A DNA stretch of 31,957 bases from Streptococcus sp. (GTDB lineage Bacteria; Bacillota; Bacilli; Lactobacillales; Aerococcaceae): positions 1 through 31,957 of the forward strand of contig JABZYY010000004.1 of NCBI GenBank assembly GCA_015264885.1, read 5' to 3'. Numbering within the stretch: the first letter of the stretch is position 1; each line of letters starts with the position of its first letter. This document shows, piece by piece, positions 7,024-16,093 of the stretch. The notes under the pieces were generated by a model, which was not told the DNA's origin, searched no databases, and worked only from the letters and a program-made list of their open reading frames with translations. The translations under genes and the position numbers were made by a program.

Positions 7024-8613
7024 ATGAAACTAAATAAAGGAATTAGAATAGCATTATGGCTTATTCCGTTTGTGTTATTTTATGCGTATATTTGGAGAAA
7101 AGGTTTTGAGTATCCTGTCGTAGATGACATTATGATTAATCAAACGATTTTGTCGCATGAAAATATGCTATTGCCATATGTTGGTCTTGGGTTGTCAACT
7201 TTACTCGTTGCTTTACAAAAGATTTTTCAAGGCTGGAATATCTACTTTATTTTTCTAGTATTATCGTATTGTGGAAGTATCAGTATTTTTAACGACTTCT
7301 TTTATAAGAAAAAATTATATGTTCTGATACCATTAACACTACTTATGCAATGTGTGCTCATTAAGTATTTTTCATTTTCTGTCATTTCATACTTAGTAGC
7401 TGCTGCAGGGATTTTACTTTTGTTTAACCAGTCTCTAGTAATGGGAATATTGACAGTAGCAATAGGGGTCTCAATAAGACCACAAATTGCCTCTAGTTTA
7501 ATCGTGTTAGTGTTACCATTCTTGATTTACGAGATTCTAAAGAACAAGAAATGGAAAGAAATGCTGATCCTTATAGGAATAGTATTATCAATTAATGTAT
7601 CAAACAAAGTGTATTCGATGACTCAACCAGATGTACAAGAATACCTTAAGTGGAATGAATTAAGTACTAATTTAAGAGATTTCCCAGAAATTAACTATGA
7701 AAAGCATCGTGAAGAATTTGAAAAGCTTGGAATTAGTGAGAACGACTTGCAAACTTCTACTTATTGGCTTTTTTCTGAGAAGAAGGCTTTAAATAATGAG
7801 ATGCTAGAAAAAATCCAGTCAGTTCGTTCATTTACTGAAAAATATTCTTTTGATATTCCTCAGTTTATCAAGGATTATTTTAAAAATATTATTTTAGTAG
7901 CGTATCTCATCTTGTTTACTGGATGGCTTATCATTTTCAAACCCAAAAATATCTGGGCTTGGTTATTACCAATAACTCCATTCATCTTAATAGGGGCACT
8001 TTTTGTCCGACAAAGGGTAGTAGAGAGAGTGTACTTACCATTGATGGTCTCATTCTTAATGTTCTTTTTAATATATTCACCAGAATTTTATGAGAAGAGA
8101 CAATGGTTCAAAAAGAAAGTCGTCTTCTTATGTGTCCAAGTAATTTTACTAATCGTAGGGTATAAATGGCTAGGATTTATGAAGCGAGAATGGTATTGGT
8201 TCCCTACTATTAATGATTCAATGAACGCGACATATCATCAAGTTGTTGAAAATCATCCAGATCAACTAATTATTTTTGGTGGGTATGGAACTCTTGTCAA
8301 TTCGCAACCATCGCTGTCAACGTTCAAAATTCGTACGAATCAAGTTGTTTCTAATACAACGACGCTAGGGAATTGGCAGACATTTTCACCACATTATGCG
8401 AACTTGCTAAAACGATATAAAATTGAAGATACAAATAATTTATTGTCTTCAGCAGTTAATAATGATGAGATTATTTTCTTCTGGTCTAAAGATTCTGGAA
8501 GCATAAATCGCATTATTACAATTTTTAAAGAACATTATCAAAAGACGGTATACTTTGAAGAAGTTGAAAAGGTTACTTCTGATATGAGTATTTATAAACT
8601 TAAAGCAGATTAA
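7024..8613 (+). CDS. Polytopic membrane protein, candidate GT-C glycosyltransferase
   Basis: 529 residues with about ten to twelve hydrophobic segments over 1-400 and a polar C-terminal region of about 120 residues, probably outside the membrane. The first loop carries EYPVVDDIMIN; an acidic pair at this place is typical of GT-C enzymes that use polyprenyl-phosphate sugars, for example GtrII-like proteins (inference from topology, not from a full match). A polar stretch at about 195-285 lies between membrane segments. The gene is visibly AT-richer than pheST or PBP2b, as is the next one, suggesting exchangeable envelope-polymer genes. It is followed 10 bases later by an acyltransferase and then by a CsbB/GtrB-like transferase that could make its lipid-linked donor. 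I do not recognise the exact family. Confidence 0.6.
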   Translation: MKLNKGIRIALWLIPFVLFYAYIWRKGFEYPVVDDIMINQTILSHENMLLPYVGLGLSTLLVALQKIFQGWNIYFIFLVLSYCGSISIFNDFFYKKKLYVLIPLTLLMQCVLIKYFSFSVISYLVAAAGILLLFNQSLVMGILTVAIGVSIRPQIASSLIVLVLPFLIYEILKNKKWKEMLILIGIVLSINVSNKVYSMTQPDVQEYLKWNELSTNLRDFPEINYEKHREEFEKLGISENDLQTSTYWLFSEKKALNNEMLEKIQSVRSFTEKYSFDIPQFIKDYFKNIILVAYLILFTGWLIIFKPKNIWAWLLPITPFILIGALFVRQRVVERVYLPLMVSFLMFFLIYSPEFYEKRQWFKKKVVFLCVQVILLIVGYKWLGFMKREWYWFPTINDSMNATYHQVVENHPDQLIIFGGYGTLVNSQPSLSTFKIRTNQVVSNTTTLGNWQTFSPHYANLLKRYKIEDTNNLLSSAVNNDEIIFFWSKDSGSINRIITIFKEHYQKTVYFEEVEKVTSDMSIYKLKAD

Positions 8614-8623
8614 GGAGGGGAAT

Positions 8624-9658
8624 ATGAAAAAGCGAATTGGATATATTGATATGGCGAAAGGATTAGCCATTATTTTAGTAATTATCGGGCATATATCCTT
8701 TACACCAAGTATGGGGAAAACAATTCTTTATCTGTTTCATATTCCATTGTTTTTCTTCTTATCTGGTTTCACATTTTCGGTTGATAAGTATGCTAATTTT
8801 AGTAGCTTTTTCTGGAATAAAATTAAAGGAATTGTTGTTCCAGTCTTTTTAATGAATGCATTTGTATTTCTAGTGCAAGTCTTTATTTTATATCCTGATC
8901 AAATCCTAAGTTTTAATCTGATTCAATTTGCAAAACAATTGCTTTTATCAGATAGATTGCATAATTATTTCCAATTATGGTTTTTAAATGTATTGTTTTT
9001 ATCTGAAATTGTATGTTATTTTGTTTTAAAATATGCTCGGAATAGAAACTTGCAAATAGGTGTTGCGCTTACCTTAGTGTTCCTTGTATTTGTAGGACAA
9101 AAAGCTTATGAGTCTAACTGGTATTTAATTTGGAACTGGGATTTAGTTCCAGTAGCAACCATTTTTATTTTGCTAGGAGTCCTCACAAGAAGACATTTAT
9201 CTGAGATAGAAAAGTACCTAACTCTTAAGTTTTTACCGATTGCTGCAGTCATCAGTATTGCAGTAGGCTTACTAAACTATAAACTTAGTGGTTACAGAGT
9301 AGATTTGTACTACCAACAAATTGGCAACCATTTGTTATTTTATATTTCTGCAATTGCAGGAATCTGGGCTACAATTACTTTGTTCAAAGTGATTCCAGAA
9401 GCAGAGTGGTTTAAATCCATTGGTAAAAAGACCTTAATTTATTATGGTGTACATTCACCAATTGTTCTTGTACTTGCTGAAAAATTAGTAGCTCAATTAG
9501 CAGCTAAATATACGGGCATATTTGTTAATGGATATGTTTCAGCGGCCCTCACAACAGTCTTAGCTGTTTTGGGATGTGAAATCATTGTACAAATTTTCAG
9601 AGGGACCAATTTTCCTTTTGGTTTAAAAATGATAGGAGAGAAGAATGAACAGAAATAA
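8624..9658 (+). CDS. Acyltransferase family 3 membrane protein (O-acetyltransferase-like)
   Basis: 344 residues with about ten hydrophobic segments. The N-terminus RIGYIDMAKGLAIILVIIGH is a typical acyltransferase-3 start, with the conserved D-x-x-KG and the membrane-embedded His, followed by FHIPLFFFLSGFTF. Such proteins acetylate, or otherwise acylate, sugars of cell-wall polymers and exported polysaccharides at the membrane. AAGGAGGGG precedes the start. The last 14 bases overlap the next gene, showing translational coupling. Together with its neighbours it points to acylation of the same glycopolymer that the transferases modify; the acceptor is unknown. Confidence 0.85.
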   Translation: MKKRIGYIDMAKGLAIILVIIGHISFTPSMGKTILYLFHIPLFFFLSGFTFSVDKYANFSSFFWNKIKGIVVPVFLMNAFVFLVQVFILYPDQILSFNLIQFAKQLLLSDRLHNYFQLWFLNVLFLSEIVCYFVLKYARNRNLQIGVALTLVFLVFVGQKAYESNWYLIWNWDLVPVATIFILLGVLTRRHLSEIEKYLTLKFLPIAAVISIAVGLLNYKLSGYRVDLYYQQIGNHLLFYISAIAGIWATITLFKVIPEAEWFKSIGKKTLIYYGVHSPIVLVLAEKLVAQLAAKYTGIFVNGYVSAALTTVLAVLGCEIIVQIFRGTNFPFGLKMIGEKNEQK

Positions 9659-10610
9659 TCCAATTTTATATATTGTTATTCCTTGTTATAACGAAGAAAA
9701 AGTATTACCTCATACGAATCCAATGTTTATTGAGAAGATTGAATCTTTAATCAATAGTGGACAAGTGCATCCAAACAGTAAAGTGATGTATGTCAATGAT
9801 GGTAGTAAAGATAAAACATGGGAATTGATTCAACAATATGCAAAAGAGAATAGTCATGTTGTTGGGATTGCACAAAGCAGAAACCGTGGGCACCAAAGTA
9901 GTGTCTTAGCAGGGATGGATGAAGCTGCGAAATTTGCAGATATCGTTATTACGATTGATGCGGATGGCCAGGATGATATCAACTGTATGGATAAAATGGT
10001 GGCTGAATATAAAGATGGTTCAGAGATTGTATACGGTGTTCGTGACAATCGTGAAACTGATTCTGCATTTAAGAGAATTACGGCTGAAGGATTCTATAAA
10101 GTGATGCATCTGTTTGGTGCGGACGTTGTCTTCAATCATGCGGACTATCGTCTCGTCTCTAAACGTTTTATTCAAGAATTAAAGAAATTCAAAGAGGTGA
10201 ACTTATTCCTTCGTGGGATTATGCCACTTGTAGGCTTTAAGTATTCCTATGTGACTTACAAACGTCATGAACGAATTGCTGGAGAAAGTCACTATCCATT
10301 GTCAAAAATGCTTGGATTAGCGATTGATGGAATTACAAGTTTATCCATTAAACCAATTCGAATTATTACTGCGATTGGTGTATTGACGTCGTTCTTCAGT
10401 TTTGCTCTTATCATTTGGGTGCTTTGGGCTAAATTCTCAAATAACTCTGTTGCTGGTTGGGCAAGTACATATGCCATTGTAAGTCTACTTGGTGGTGTAC
10501 AATTAATCAGTCTTGGTGTTATCGGGGAATACATCGGTAAGATTTATTTAGAAGCCAAAGAGCGTCCTCGATATATTATTGGGGAACGTACCTATGATGA
10601 AAATGAATAA
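9645..10610 (+). CDS. Polyprenyl-phosphate glycosyltransferase, GtrB/CsbB/DPM1-like (GT2)
   Basis: 321 residues. The GT2 domain (about 1-225) shows IPCYNEEKVLP, YVNDGSKDKTW, TIDADGQDD (the DxD-type metal site) and KRHERIAGESHYPLSKM. Two membrane hairpin segments follow at about 235-300. This architecture transfers a sugar from a nucleotide donor to undecaprenyl phosphate on the cytoplasmic face; the lipid-linked sugar is then flipped and used by a GT-C enzyme. Possible partners here are the 529-residue protein upstream and the YfhO-type protein at 418-3006. No GtrA-like flippase gene is visible. ATG 9645 follows GGAGAG and overlaps the acyltransferase end by 14 bases. The sugar cannot be told from sequence. 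Confidence 0.9.
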   Translation: MNRNNPILYIVIPCYNEEKVLPHTNPMFIEKIESLINSGQVHPNSKVMYVNDGSKDKTWELIQQYAKENSHVVGIAQSRNRGHQSSVLAGMDEAAKFADIVITIDADGQDDINCMDKMVAEYKDGSEIVYGVRDNRETDSAFKRITAEGFYKVMHLFGADVVFNHADYRLVSKRFIQELKKFKEVNLFLRGIMPLVGFKYSYVTYKRHERIAGESHYPLSKMLGLAIDGITSLSIKPIRIITAIGVLTSFFSFALIIWVLWAKFSNNSVAGWASTYAIVSLLGGVQLISLGVIGEYIGKIYLEAKERPRYIIGERTYDENE

Positions 10611-10667
10611 TTTTCCTTTTCATTTTCACGGCATTATGATAGGATAAGGCATATATAGAAAACACAT

Positions 10668-10906
10668 TGATGGAAAAGGGTTTTTAACAAAGCTTTTCAG
10701 GGAGGAAGATCCTGACTGCAAGTCTTCCAAGTCACGTTTCAAACTTTTCACTTCCGGAGTGACCATTGGGATTCACTGATGAATAATGGTTCGGGTCGCC
10801 CCCGTTAACAGCGTCCAAGTGTCTTGAGCAGGTCTCAAGGAACAAGGGTGGTACCGCGAAATTTCGTCCCTTATAGTCTTTTGGCTATAAGGGATTTTTA
10901 TTTTTA
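10668..10906 (+). promoter_or_regulatory. T-box riboswitch leader of pheST (tRNA-Phe sensing)
   Basis: The T-box sequence AAGGGTGGTACCGCG is at 10844-10858. Stem I closes with GGAAAAGGGTTT (10672-10683) against AAACTTTTCAC (10741-10751), and a GACTGCAAGTC apical motif lies inside. TTC at 10738-10740, followed by A, is the best specifier candidate and fits Phe. The terminator form is TCCCTTATAG (10867-10876) with CTATAAGGGA (10885-10894) and a T-run. Uncharged tRNA-Phe would stabilise the antiterminator and allow pheST expression. Confidence 0.93.
10867..10899 (+). terminator. T-box-controlled terminator before pheS
   Basis: A perfect 10-bp stem (10867-10876 with 10885-10894) followed by five T residues. 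It competes with the antiterminator that includes the T-box sequence. Confidence 0.9.
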
Positions 10907-10920
10907 TAAGGAGGAATACA

Positions 10921-11976
10921 ATGAATTTAGAAGAAATGAAAGTACAGTTTGATGCGATTCGTAAAGATGTGCTTGCTTCATTAGAAGAAGTAACAAACTT
11001 AAAAGAGCTTGATCAAATTCGTGTACAACAATTAGGGAAAAAAGGACCAATCACAGAAGTTCTTAAAAATATTAAAAACTTAGCCAATGAAGAGAAACCA
11101 AAAGTGGGGGCTCTTGCCAATGAATTACGTTCTGTATTAGAAGAAAAAATTGCTTCTGTTAAAGAAGTGCTTGAAGCAAAAGCATTAGAAGAAGCGTTAC
11201 AATCTGAAACCATCGATGTCACAATGCCAGGACGTCCAATGGAACGTGGAACTGCGCACGTATTAGCGCACGTTCAAGACCAAGTAGAAGATTTCTTCAT
11301 CGGCCTTGGATACCAAGTAGTAGAAGGGCCAGAAGTGGAATCAGACCACTATAACTTTGAGATGATGAACTTGCCAAAAGATCACCCAGCGCGTGATATG
11401 CAAGATACATTTTACATCACTCCTGAGTACTTACTTCGTACACAAACTTCTCCAGTACAAGCTCGTACAATGGAAAAACATGACTTTACAAAAGGTCCAT
11501 TGAAGATGTTAAGTCCGGGTCGTGTATTCCGTCGTGATAACGATGATGCGACTCACTCACATCAGTTCTATCAAATCGAAGGTCTTGTTATCGATAAACA
11601 TATTACGATGTCAGACTTAAAAGGAACTCTTTCGGCATTTGCCAAAGAAATGTTCGGGGAAGACCGTGAAGTGCGTCTTCGTCCAAGTTACTTCCCATTC
11701 ACTGAACCATCTCTAGAAGTGGATATTAGCTGCTTCAAATGTGGTGGCGAAGGCTGTTCTGTATGTAAAGGAACAGGTTGGATTGAAGTGTTAGGTAGTG
11801 GGATGGTACATCCAAACGTCCTTGAAGCTGCCGGTGTGGATTCAACTGTCTACGGTGGATTTGCCTTCGGGTTAGGTCAAGACCGTATTGCAATGTTGAA
11901 ATATGGAATTGATGATATTCGTTCATTGTATACAAACGATGTGCGTTTCTTAAGCCAATTTACGAAAGAATCATAA
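10921..11976 (+). CDS. pheS: Phenylalanyl-tRNA synthetase alpha subunit
   Basis: 351 residues, normal for the family. The N-terminal 90 residues form the tRNA-binding coiled-coil arm. The class II catalytic domain follows, with motif 2 visible as [20 protein letters not shown], the Cys cluster [17 protein letters not shown] common in Firmicutes PheS, and motif 3 [17 protein letters not shown] near the end. It pairs with PheT in an alpha2-beta2 cytoplasmic enzyme that charges tRNA-Phe. AAGGAGG precedes ATG 10921, directly after the T-box leader. pheT starts 13 bases after the stop codon, so both are co-transcribed. Confidence 0.98.
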   Translation: MNLEEMKVQFDAIRKDVLASLEEVTNLKELDQIRVQQLGKKGPITEVLKNIKNLANEEKPKVGALANELRSVLEEKIASVKEVLEAKALEEALQSETIDVTMPGRPMERGTAHVLAHVQDQVEDFFIGLGYQVVEGPEVESDHYNFEMMNLPKDHPARDMQDTFYITPEYLLRTQTSPVQARTMEKHDFTKGPLKMLSPGRVFRRDNDDATHSHQFYQIEGLVIDKHITMSDLKGTLSAFAKEMFGEDREVRLRPSYFPFTEPSLEVDISCFKCGGEGCSVCKGTGWIEVLGSGMVHPNVLEAAGVDSTVYGGFAFGLGQDRIAMLKYGIDDIRSLYTNDVRFLSQFTKES

Positions 11977-11989
11977 GAGGAGGAAGAAC

Positions 11990-14410
11990 ATGAAATTATC
12001 ATACGAATGGTTAAATGAATATATTGATTTATCACAAATCACTCCTCAAGAATTAGGAGAAAAAATGTCTCGTACAGGGATCGAAGTCGATAGCGTAACG
12101 GTTCCAGGCGAAGTCTTAAAAGGACTAGTGGTTGGTTTAGCAACCCAAGTCGTTGACCATCCAGATTCAGACCACTTACACGTTGTAACGGTTGAAGTAG
12201 GACAAGGCGAGCCGCTTCAAATCGTGTGTGGCGCTCCAAATATCGCAGCAGGCCAAAAGATTATCGTGGCGACTCACGGTGCACGCATTGCTGGTGGTCA
12301 TAAAATTAAACGTGGAAAATTACGTGGCGTAGAATCTCAAGGGATGATTTGTTCCTTACAAGAAATCGGTGTGCCAAGTAACTTAGTACCAAAAGAATAC
12401 GAAGATGGGATTTACGTTTTCACAGATGACAGCATTGAAGTGGGAAGCGACGCCATTCATGCATTAGCGCTTGATTCAGCAATCGTGGAACTTGATATCA
12501 CTGCGAACCGTTCTGACGCGTTAAGCATGCGCGGTTCAGTTCACGAAATCGGTGCGATTTACAACTTGAAGAACAATTTGGAACCAGATGCTTTTGAAAA
12601 AGGAACATCTTCTGAAATTCCAGGCGTTGTCAAAGTTTCTGTAGAAAAAGAAGCAGATACTCCTGCATACCACGCATTCTTAATCGAAGGTGTTAAAGTG
12701 GCTCCAAGTCCACAATGGATGCAAAACCGTTTAATCGCAGCGGGAGTTCGTCCAATCAATAATTTAGTGGACGTAACAAACTACATTTTAATGGAATACG
12801 GTCAACCGCTTCATGCATTTGACTATAATAAATTACCTGAAAAAGAAATCCATGTTCGTCGCGCAACAGAAGGCGAAACATTAGTGACTTTAGACAGTGA
12901 AGAACGTACATTAGAAAACGAAATCGTGATTACTTCAGGCGGCCAACCAGTCGCATTAGCTGGAGTAATGGGTGGATTAGACACTGAAATTTCAGACGAG
13001 ACAACTACAGTCTTATTAGAAGCAGCTCTGTTCGATCCTAAAGCGGTTCGTCTAGCGTCACAAAAACATAACTTACGTAGCGAATCAAGTGCTCGTTTTG
13101 AAAAAGGCATTAACAAAGCAACCATCGTTCAAGCTGGAAAACGTGCAGCAGCATTGATTGCTGAGCTTGGTGGCGGAACAGTGAAAGAGGCCTTTGCTTC
13201 TGCACAAAGCTATGACTTAGAATTACCAGTTGTGAGCATCACTCTAGAACGTTTAAATCACGTTTTAGGAACAAGCTTAACACTAGATGAAGTGAAACAA
13301 GTATTTGCGCAATTAGAATATCCAACAGCTGTAGAAGGGACACGTTTCGACGTGACAATTCCTGCATGGAGATTTGATATTTCTATCGAAGCAGACTTAG
13401 TGGAAGAAGTGGGCCGTATTTATGGATACGATAAGATTCCTGCAACTTTACCAACGACTGAAAGTACAGTGGGTGGCTTAACAGATAAACAACGCTTCAT
13501 CCGTTACACTCGTCAATTCATGCAAGGGGCTGGACTTTCACAAGCGTACACTTACGCATTAACAACTCCAGAGAAATCAAAATGGTTTACGAAGAAAGAC
13601 GCAAGAAGCGTTCGTTTAAGCTGGCCAATGAGTGAAGATCGTAGTGAATTACGTCAATCACTATTACCAAGTTTATTAGAAGCCGTTCAATACAATGTAG
13701 CTCGTTCACAAAACAACGTGAAATTATTCGAAGCAGGCCGTGTGTTCAAGTTAGGAACTGCTGGCAATGAAGATTTCATCGAGAACGAAGTCATTGCAGG
13801 TATTTTAACAGGAGACGTGACAAGTGCGAACTGGAACCATAAAGCAGAGAAAGTTGATTTCTATGTGGTGAAAGGAATTCTAGAAGAGTACTTCGCGCAA
13901 CTTGACTGCTTAGATCGCGTCCGCTTCGAACCTTTAACAGACATCGAAGAATTACACCCGGGACAAACAGCGCGCATTCTTTTAGACGGCGAAGTGATTG
14001 GGTTAATCGGTAAAGTTCATCCAACCGTGCAAAAAGCATTAGACTTACAAGACACATTCGTCTTCGAGTTAGATGTGGAACCATTACTTGCAGCTAACTT
14101 ACAAGAAGCAGTAATTCAATCAGTTGCGAAATATCCAAGCATGACGCGCGATATCGCGATCTTAGCACCAACTTCATTAACACATGCTGAATTAGTGGAT
14201 GTCATTCGTGCAAATGCTGGTGAGTTCTTATCAAAAGTAACGTTATTCGACGTTTATAAAGGGGAACACGTGCCAGAAGGATTCCAATCATTAGCGTATT
14301 CACTATTGTTTGTGAACCGCAATGCGACGTTGGAGGAGGATGTTATTAAGTCCGCGATGACTCGCGTAGAAGAAGCATTAGTTGCTTTAGAAAACGTATC
14401 TATTCGATAA
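11990..14410 (+). CDS. pheT: Phenylalanyl-tRNA synthetase beta subunit
   Basis: 806 residues, full length for the bacterial subunit. The order of domains is visible: an N-terminal B1 segment (MKLSYEWLNEYIDL), an EMAP-type tRNA-binding domain at about 40-150 (LHVVTVEVGQGEPLQIVCGA), B3/B4 editing region at about 200-400 (INNLVDVTNYILMEYGQPLH), B5 at about 405-480 (DISIEADLVEEVGRIYGYDK), the catalytic-like domain, and a C-terminal FDX-ACB domain from about 710 (AKYPSMTRDIAIL). It contributes editing and tRNA anticodon-stem binding. GAGGAGG precedes the start. The stop codon is followed within ten bases by the first structured repeat, which ends in a T-run and may terminate the operon. Confidence 0.98.
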   Translation: MKLSYEWLNEYIDLSQITPQELGEKMSRTGIEVDSVTVPGEVLKGLVVGLATQVVDHPDSDHLHVVTVEVGQGEPLQIVCGAPNIAAGQKIIVATHGARIAGGHKIKRGKLRGVESQGMICSLQEIGVPSNLVPKEYEDGIYVFTDDSIEVGSDAIHALALDSAIVELDITANRSDALSMRGSVHEIGAIYNLKNNLEPDAFEKGTSSEIPGVVKVSVEKEADTPAYHAFLIEGVKVAPSPQWMQNRLIAAGVRPINNLVDVTNYILMEYGQPLHAFDYNKLPEKEIHVRRATEGETLVTLDSEERTLENEIVITSGGQPVALAGVMGGLDTEISDETTTVLLEAALFDPKAVRLASQKHNLRSESSARFEKGINKATIVQAGKRAAALIAELGGGTVKEAFASAQSYDLELPVVSITLERLNHVLGTSLTLDEVKQVFAQLEYPTAVEGTRFDVTIPAWRFDISIEADLVEEVGRIYGYDKIPATLPTTESTVGGLTDKQRFIRYTRQFMQGAGLSQAYTYALTTPEKSKWFTKKDARSVRLSWPMSEDRSELRQSLLPSLLEAVQYNVARSQNNVKLFEAGRVFKLGTAGNEDFIENEVIAGILTGDVTSANWNHKAEKVDFYVVKGILEEYFAQLDCLDRVRFEPLTDIEELHPGQTARILLDGEVIGLIGKVHPTVQKALDLQDTFVFELDVEPLLAANLQEAVIQSVAKYPSMTRDIAILAPTSLTHAELVDVIRANAGEFLSKVTLFDVYKGEHVPEGFQSLAYSLLFVNRNATLEEDVIKSAMTRVEEALVALENVSIR

Positions 14411-14420
14411 AATAAAGTCA

Positions 14421-14667
14421 GTACGAAGATTATTTTATGTAGTACTATAAAAACTTAGATTACCTTTGGTTATCTTCATAATAACGACAATAGCTGTACC
14501 GGATTGAGCCTTGCGTCTCAGTTCCTACCGAGCCTCAAAGATTCTCTAGAAAATAAATTTTCAAGAGAATCTAATTCGCATCGGTTACTAGTCGCTATTG
14601 TTGTTATTATAGAAACCGAGGTAATCTTTGTTTTTATACATAAGATAGATAATCTTCGTACTTTTTT
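14421..14667 (+). repeat. Giant-hairpin repeat, copy A1
   Basis: Left arm 14421-14502 and right arm 14580-14661 are imperfect reverse complements over about 80 bases, from GTACGAAGATTA to its complement TAATCTTCGTAC, and then a run of six T follows (14662-14667). The apical part carries the family core: GAGCC (14506), GTCTC (14515), GCCTCAAA (14532), a 32-base hairpin at 14540-14571 with a GAAAAT/ATTTTC top, and TAATTCG (14572). It begins 10 bases after pheT and could act as its terminator. A frame of 61 codons inside it is an accident of the repeat. Confidence 0.8.
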
Positions 14668-14687
14668 ATTGTGCGAGTTAGTAAAGT

Positions 14688-15018
14688 AGGAATACTTCTT
14701 CTACGCTCGCTAAAAGGAAAAGGCAAAGGGCGTTGGCTCGAGCCGTTGTCTCTCGCCTTTGAAGCCTCAGGGAGTAAGACAAAAGACAAAAAAGGATTCA
14801 CAGTGTGAATCCTTTTTGCTTTGTAGTCTTACCCCCGCAAGGCTGATTAGGATTAAGCGAATCACGAGTGATGAAGCTTAATTCAATCAGCTACTGCGTC
14901 TAACTATATAGAGTATTTTCGGTAGGAATAAATTCCTTACTCCGGCTTATTCGTTTCAATACTATTCCCGCTATTCTTTCAATAAACTGATTCTTTTTTG
15001 TAATCCTTGAACTTTGAT
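14688..15018 (+). repeat. Giant-hairpin repeat, copy A2 (rearranged, with inserted hairpins)
   Basis: The core starts with GAGCC (14740), GTCTC (14748) and GCCTCA (14764), spaced as in copy B. It is then interrupted by about 155 bases that form extra stems: GTAAGAC/GTCTTAC (14774-14832) around a 13-bp stem at 14789-14817, and GCTGATT...AATCAGC (14842-14891) with ATTAAGC/GCTTAAT inside. The core resumes with a shortened AT-capped hairpin and TTATTCG (14947). The right arm (14963-15018) is almost identical to that of copy B (20650-20705), but its matching left arm is missing. Confidence 0.7.
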
Positions 15019-15034
15019 TAGTTAGCTTATTAAA

Positions 15035-15123
15035 AGGCACTAATGTTGTTCTGCACTCGTTTATAAGAGAAGAGAGGAGGACGCCATTACCAAATATGGT
15101 AATTACCATATTTGGTAATGGCG
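15035..15123. repeat. Repeat-associated module and a 42-bp perfect palindrome
   Basis: The segment from about 15035 (CACTAATGTTGTTCTGCACTCG, split as CACTAATGTT and GTTCTGCACTCG) is a diverged version of a module found again at 14690-14711 and 20720-20742. It leads into a purine-rich GAGAAGAGAGGAGGA and then a perfect 42-bp palindrome at 15082-15123, centred on GGTAATTACC and made of two 18-bp ATTACC...GGTAAT units. Confidence 0.7.
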
Positions 15124-15196
15124 GGTTGAAAAGGGGTTTAAACACGAATTAAATAAGGAGTATATAAAATTTTGTTTGGAAATTTTGAAAACTGTA

Positions 15197-15225
15197 TTGA
15201 AAATTAATCAGTTTAGGCATATAAT
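15197..15225 (+). promoter_or_regulatory. Promoter of the ABC importer operon
   Basis: TTGAAA (15197-15202), 17 bases, TATAAT (15220-15225); start expected near 15232, 25 bases before ATG 15257. No operator is obvious; bases 15124-15196 show nothing else I can name. Confidence 0.8.
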
Positions 15226-15256
15226 ATAAGTCTAAAAACGAACAAGGAGATGTGTT

Positions 15257-16093
15257 ATGAAAAAGAACGTTCGATATACGTTGCTCTTTCCTGGGATTGT
15301 TCTATTATGCTTTTTCTTAGTCCTTCCGTTACTAAGTAGCTTGATTCCAACGGTTTTCCCAGAAAGTAGTTTTTCTTTGCAACTGTATATTGATTTTTTC
15401 AAAGATTCCTATTTTATGGCGGTGTTAGGACGTACGCTTAGTATTTCCTTAATCGTTACGATTTTTTGTGCTGTTTTGGGCTTGCCTGCAGCATACGTCA
15501 TTTCTGGAGTATCGAAGAAATGGAGAGGGATTCTGATTGCGTTAACGCTATTCCCACTTTTAACAAACTCTGTTATTCGAAGCTTTGCATGGATTACGAT
15601 TCTTGGTAAAAACGGAGTAATCAATAATTTACTCATGATGTTTGGCGTGATTACTGAGCCAATGTCACTCTTATATACAGACTTCTCAATTATTATCGGT
15701 TCGGTTTACTTATTCTTGCCGACGATGATTATGACGCTTGTAGGTGTTCTGGAAAATATTGATGATGATCTGCTAGAAGCGGCGGCAACGCTTGGGTTAA
15801 GTCCGTTAAAAGGCTTCTTCAAGATTATCTTGCCACTATCGCTACCAGGGATGATTGTCGGAAGTATTCTCGTGTTTACAGGAACGCTTACTGCATATAC
15901 CACTCCACAATTATTAGGTGGAAATAAAAAGATGATGTTAGCGACATTACTTTACCAACGCGCGACAACGCTTGGTGATTGGACCAGTGCGAGTGTGATT
16001 GCGCTTGTCATGATTGTGATTACATTTGCCGTGATGAAGGCATTGAATCTCTTAGCGAAATCGATGGATAAGCGAGGTGGAGATATTGCGTAA
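15257..16093 (+). CDS. potB: ABC importer permease, PotB-like
   Basis: 278 residues, six hydrophobic segments, and the EAA loop EAAATLGLSPLKGFFKIILP at about 175-195 that contacts the ATPase. This type I permease belongs to the spermidine/putrescine, iron and phosphonate group; PotB is the closest named relative by overall pattern, but substrate is not shown by the sequence. GGAG lies 8 bases before ATG 15257. It heads an operon in the order permease, permease, ATPase, binding protein, and its end overlaps the next gene. The potB symbol is by family resemblance only. Confidence 0.8.
   Translation: MKKNVRYTLLFPGIVLLCFFLVLPLLSSLIPTVFPESSFSLQLYIDFFKDSYFMAVLGRTLSISLIVTIFCAVLGLPAAYVISGVSKKWRGILIALTLFPLLTNSVIRSFAWITILGKNGVINNLLMMFGVITEPMSLLYTDFSIIIGSVYLFLPTMIMTLVGVLENIDDDLLEAAATLGLSPLKGFFKIILPLSLPGMIVGSILVFTGTLTAYTTPQLLGGNKKMMLATLLYQRATTLGDWTSASVIALVMIVITFAVMKALNLLAKSMDKRGGDIA

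Noticed and set aside
14504..14689. A 61-codon open frame within repeat copy A1
   Set aside because: It lies wholly within the palindromic arms, has no ribosome site and resembles no protein.
14421..15018. A retron or group II intron in the pheT-potB gap
   Set aside because: No reverse transcriptase or intron domain V pattern is present; the region holds hairpins only.
14900..15145. An 81-codon minus-strand frame after pheT
   Set aside because: It is the reverse reading of the A2 right arm, the module and the 42-bp palindrome; no ribosome site or protein features.
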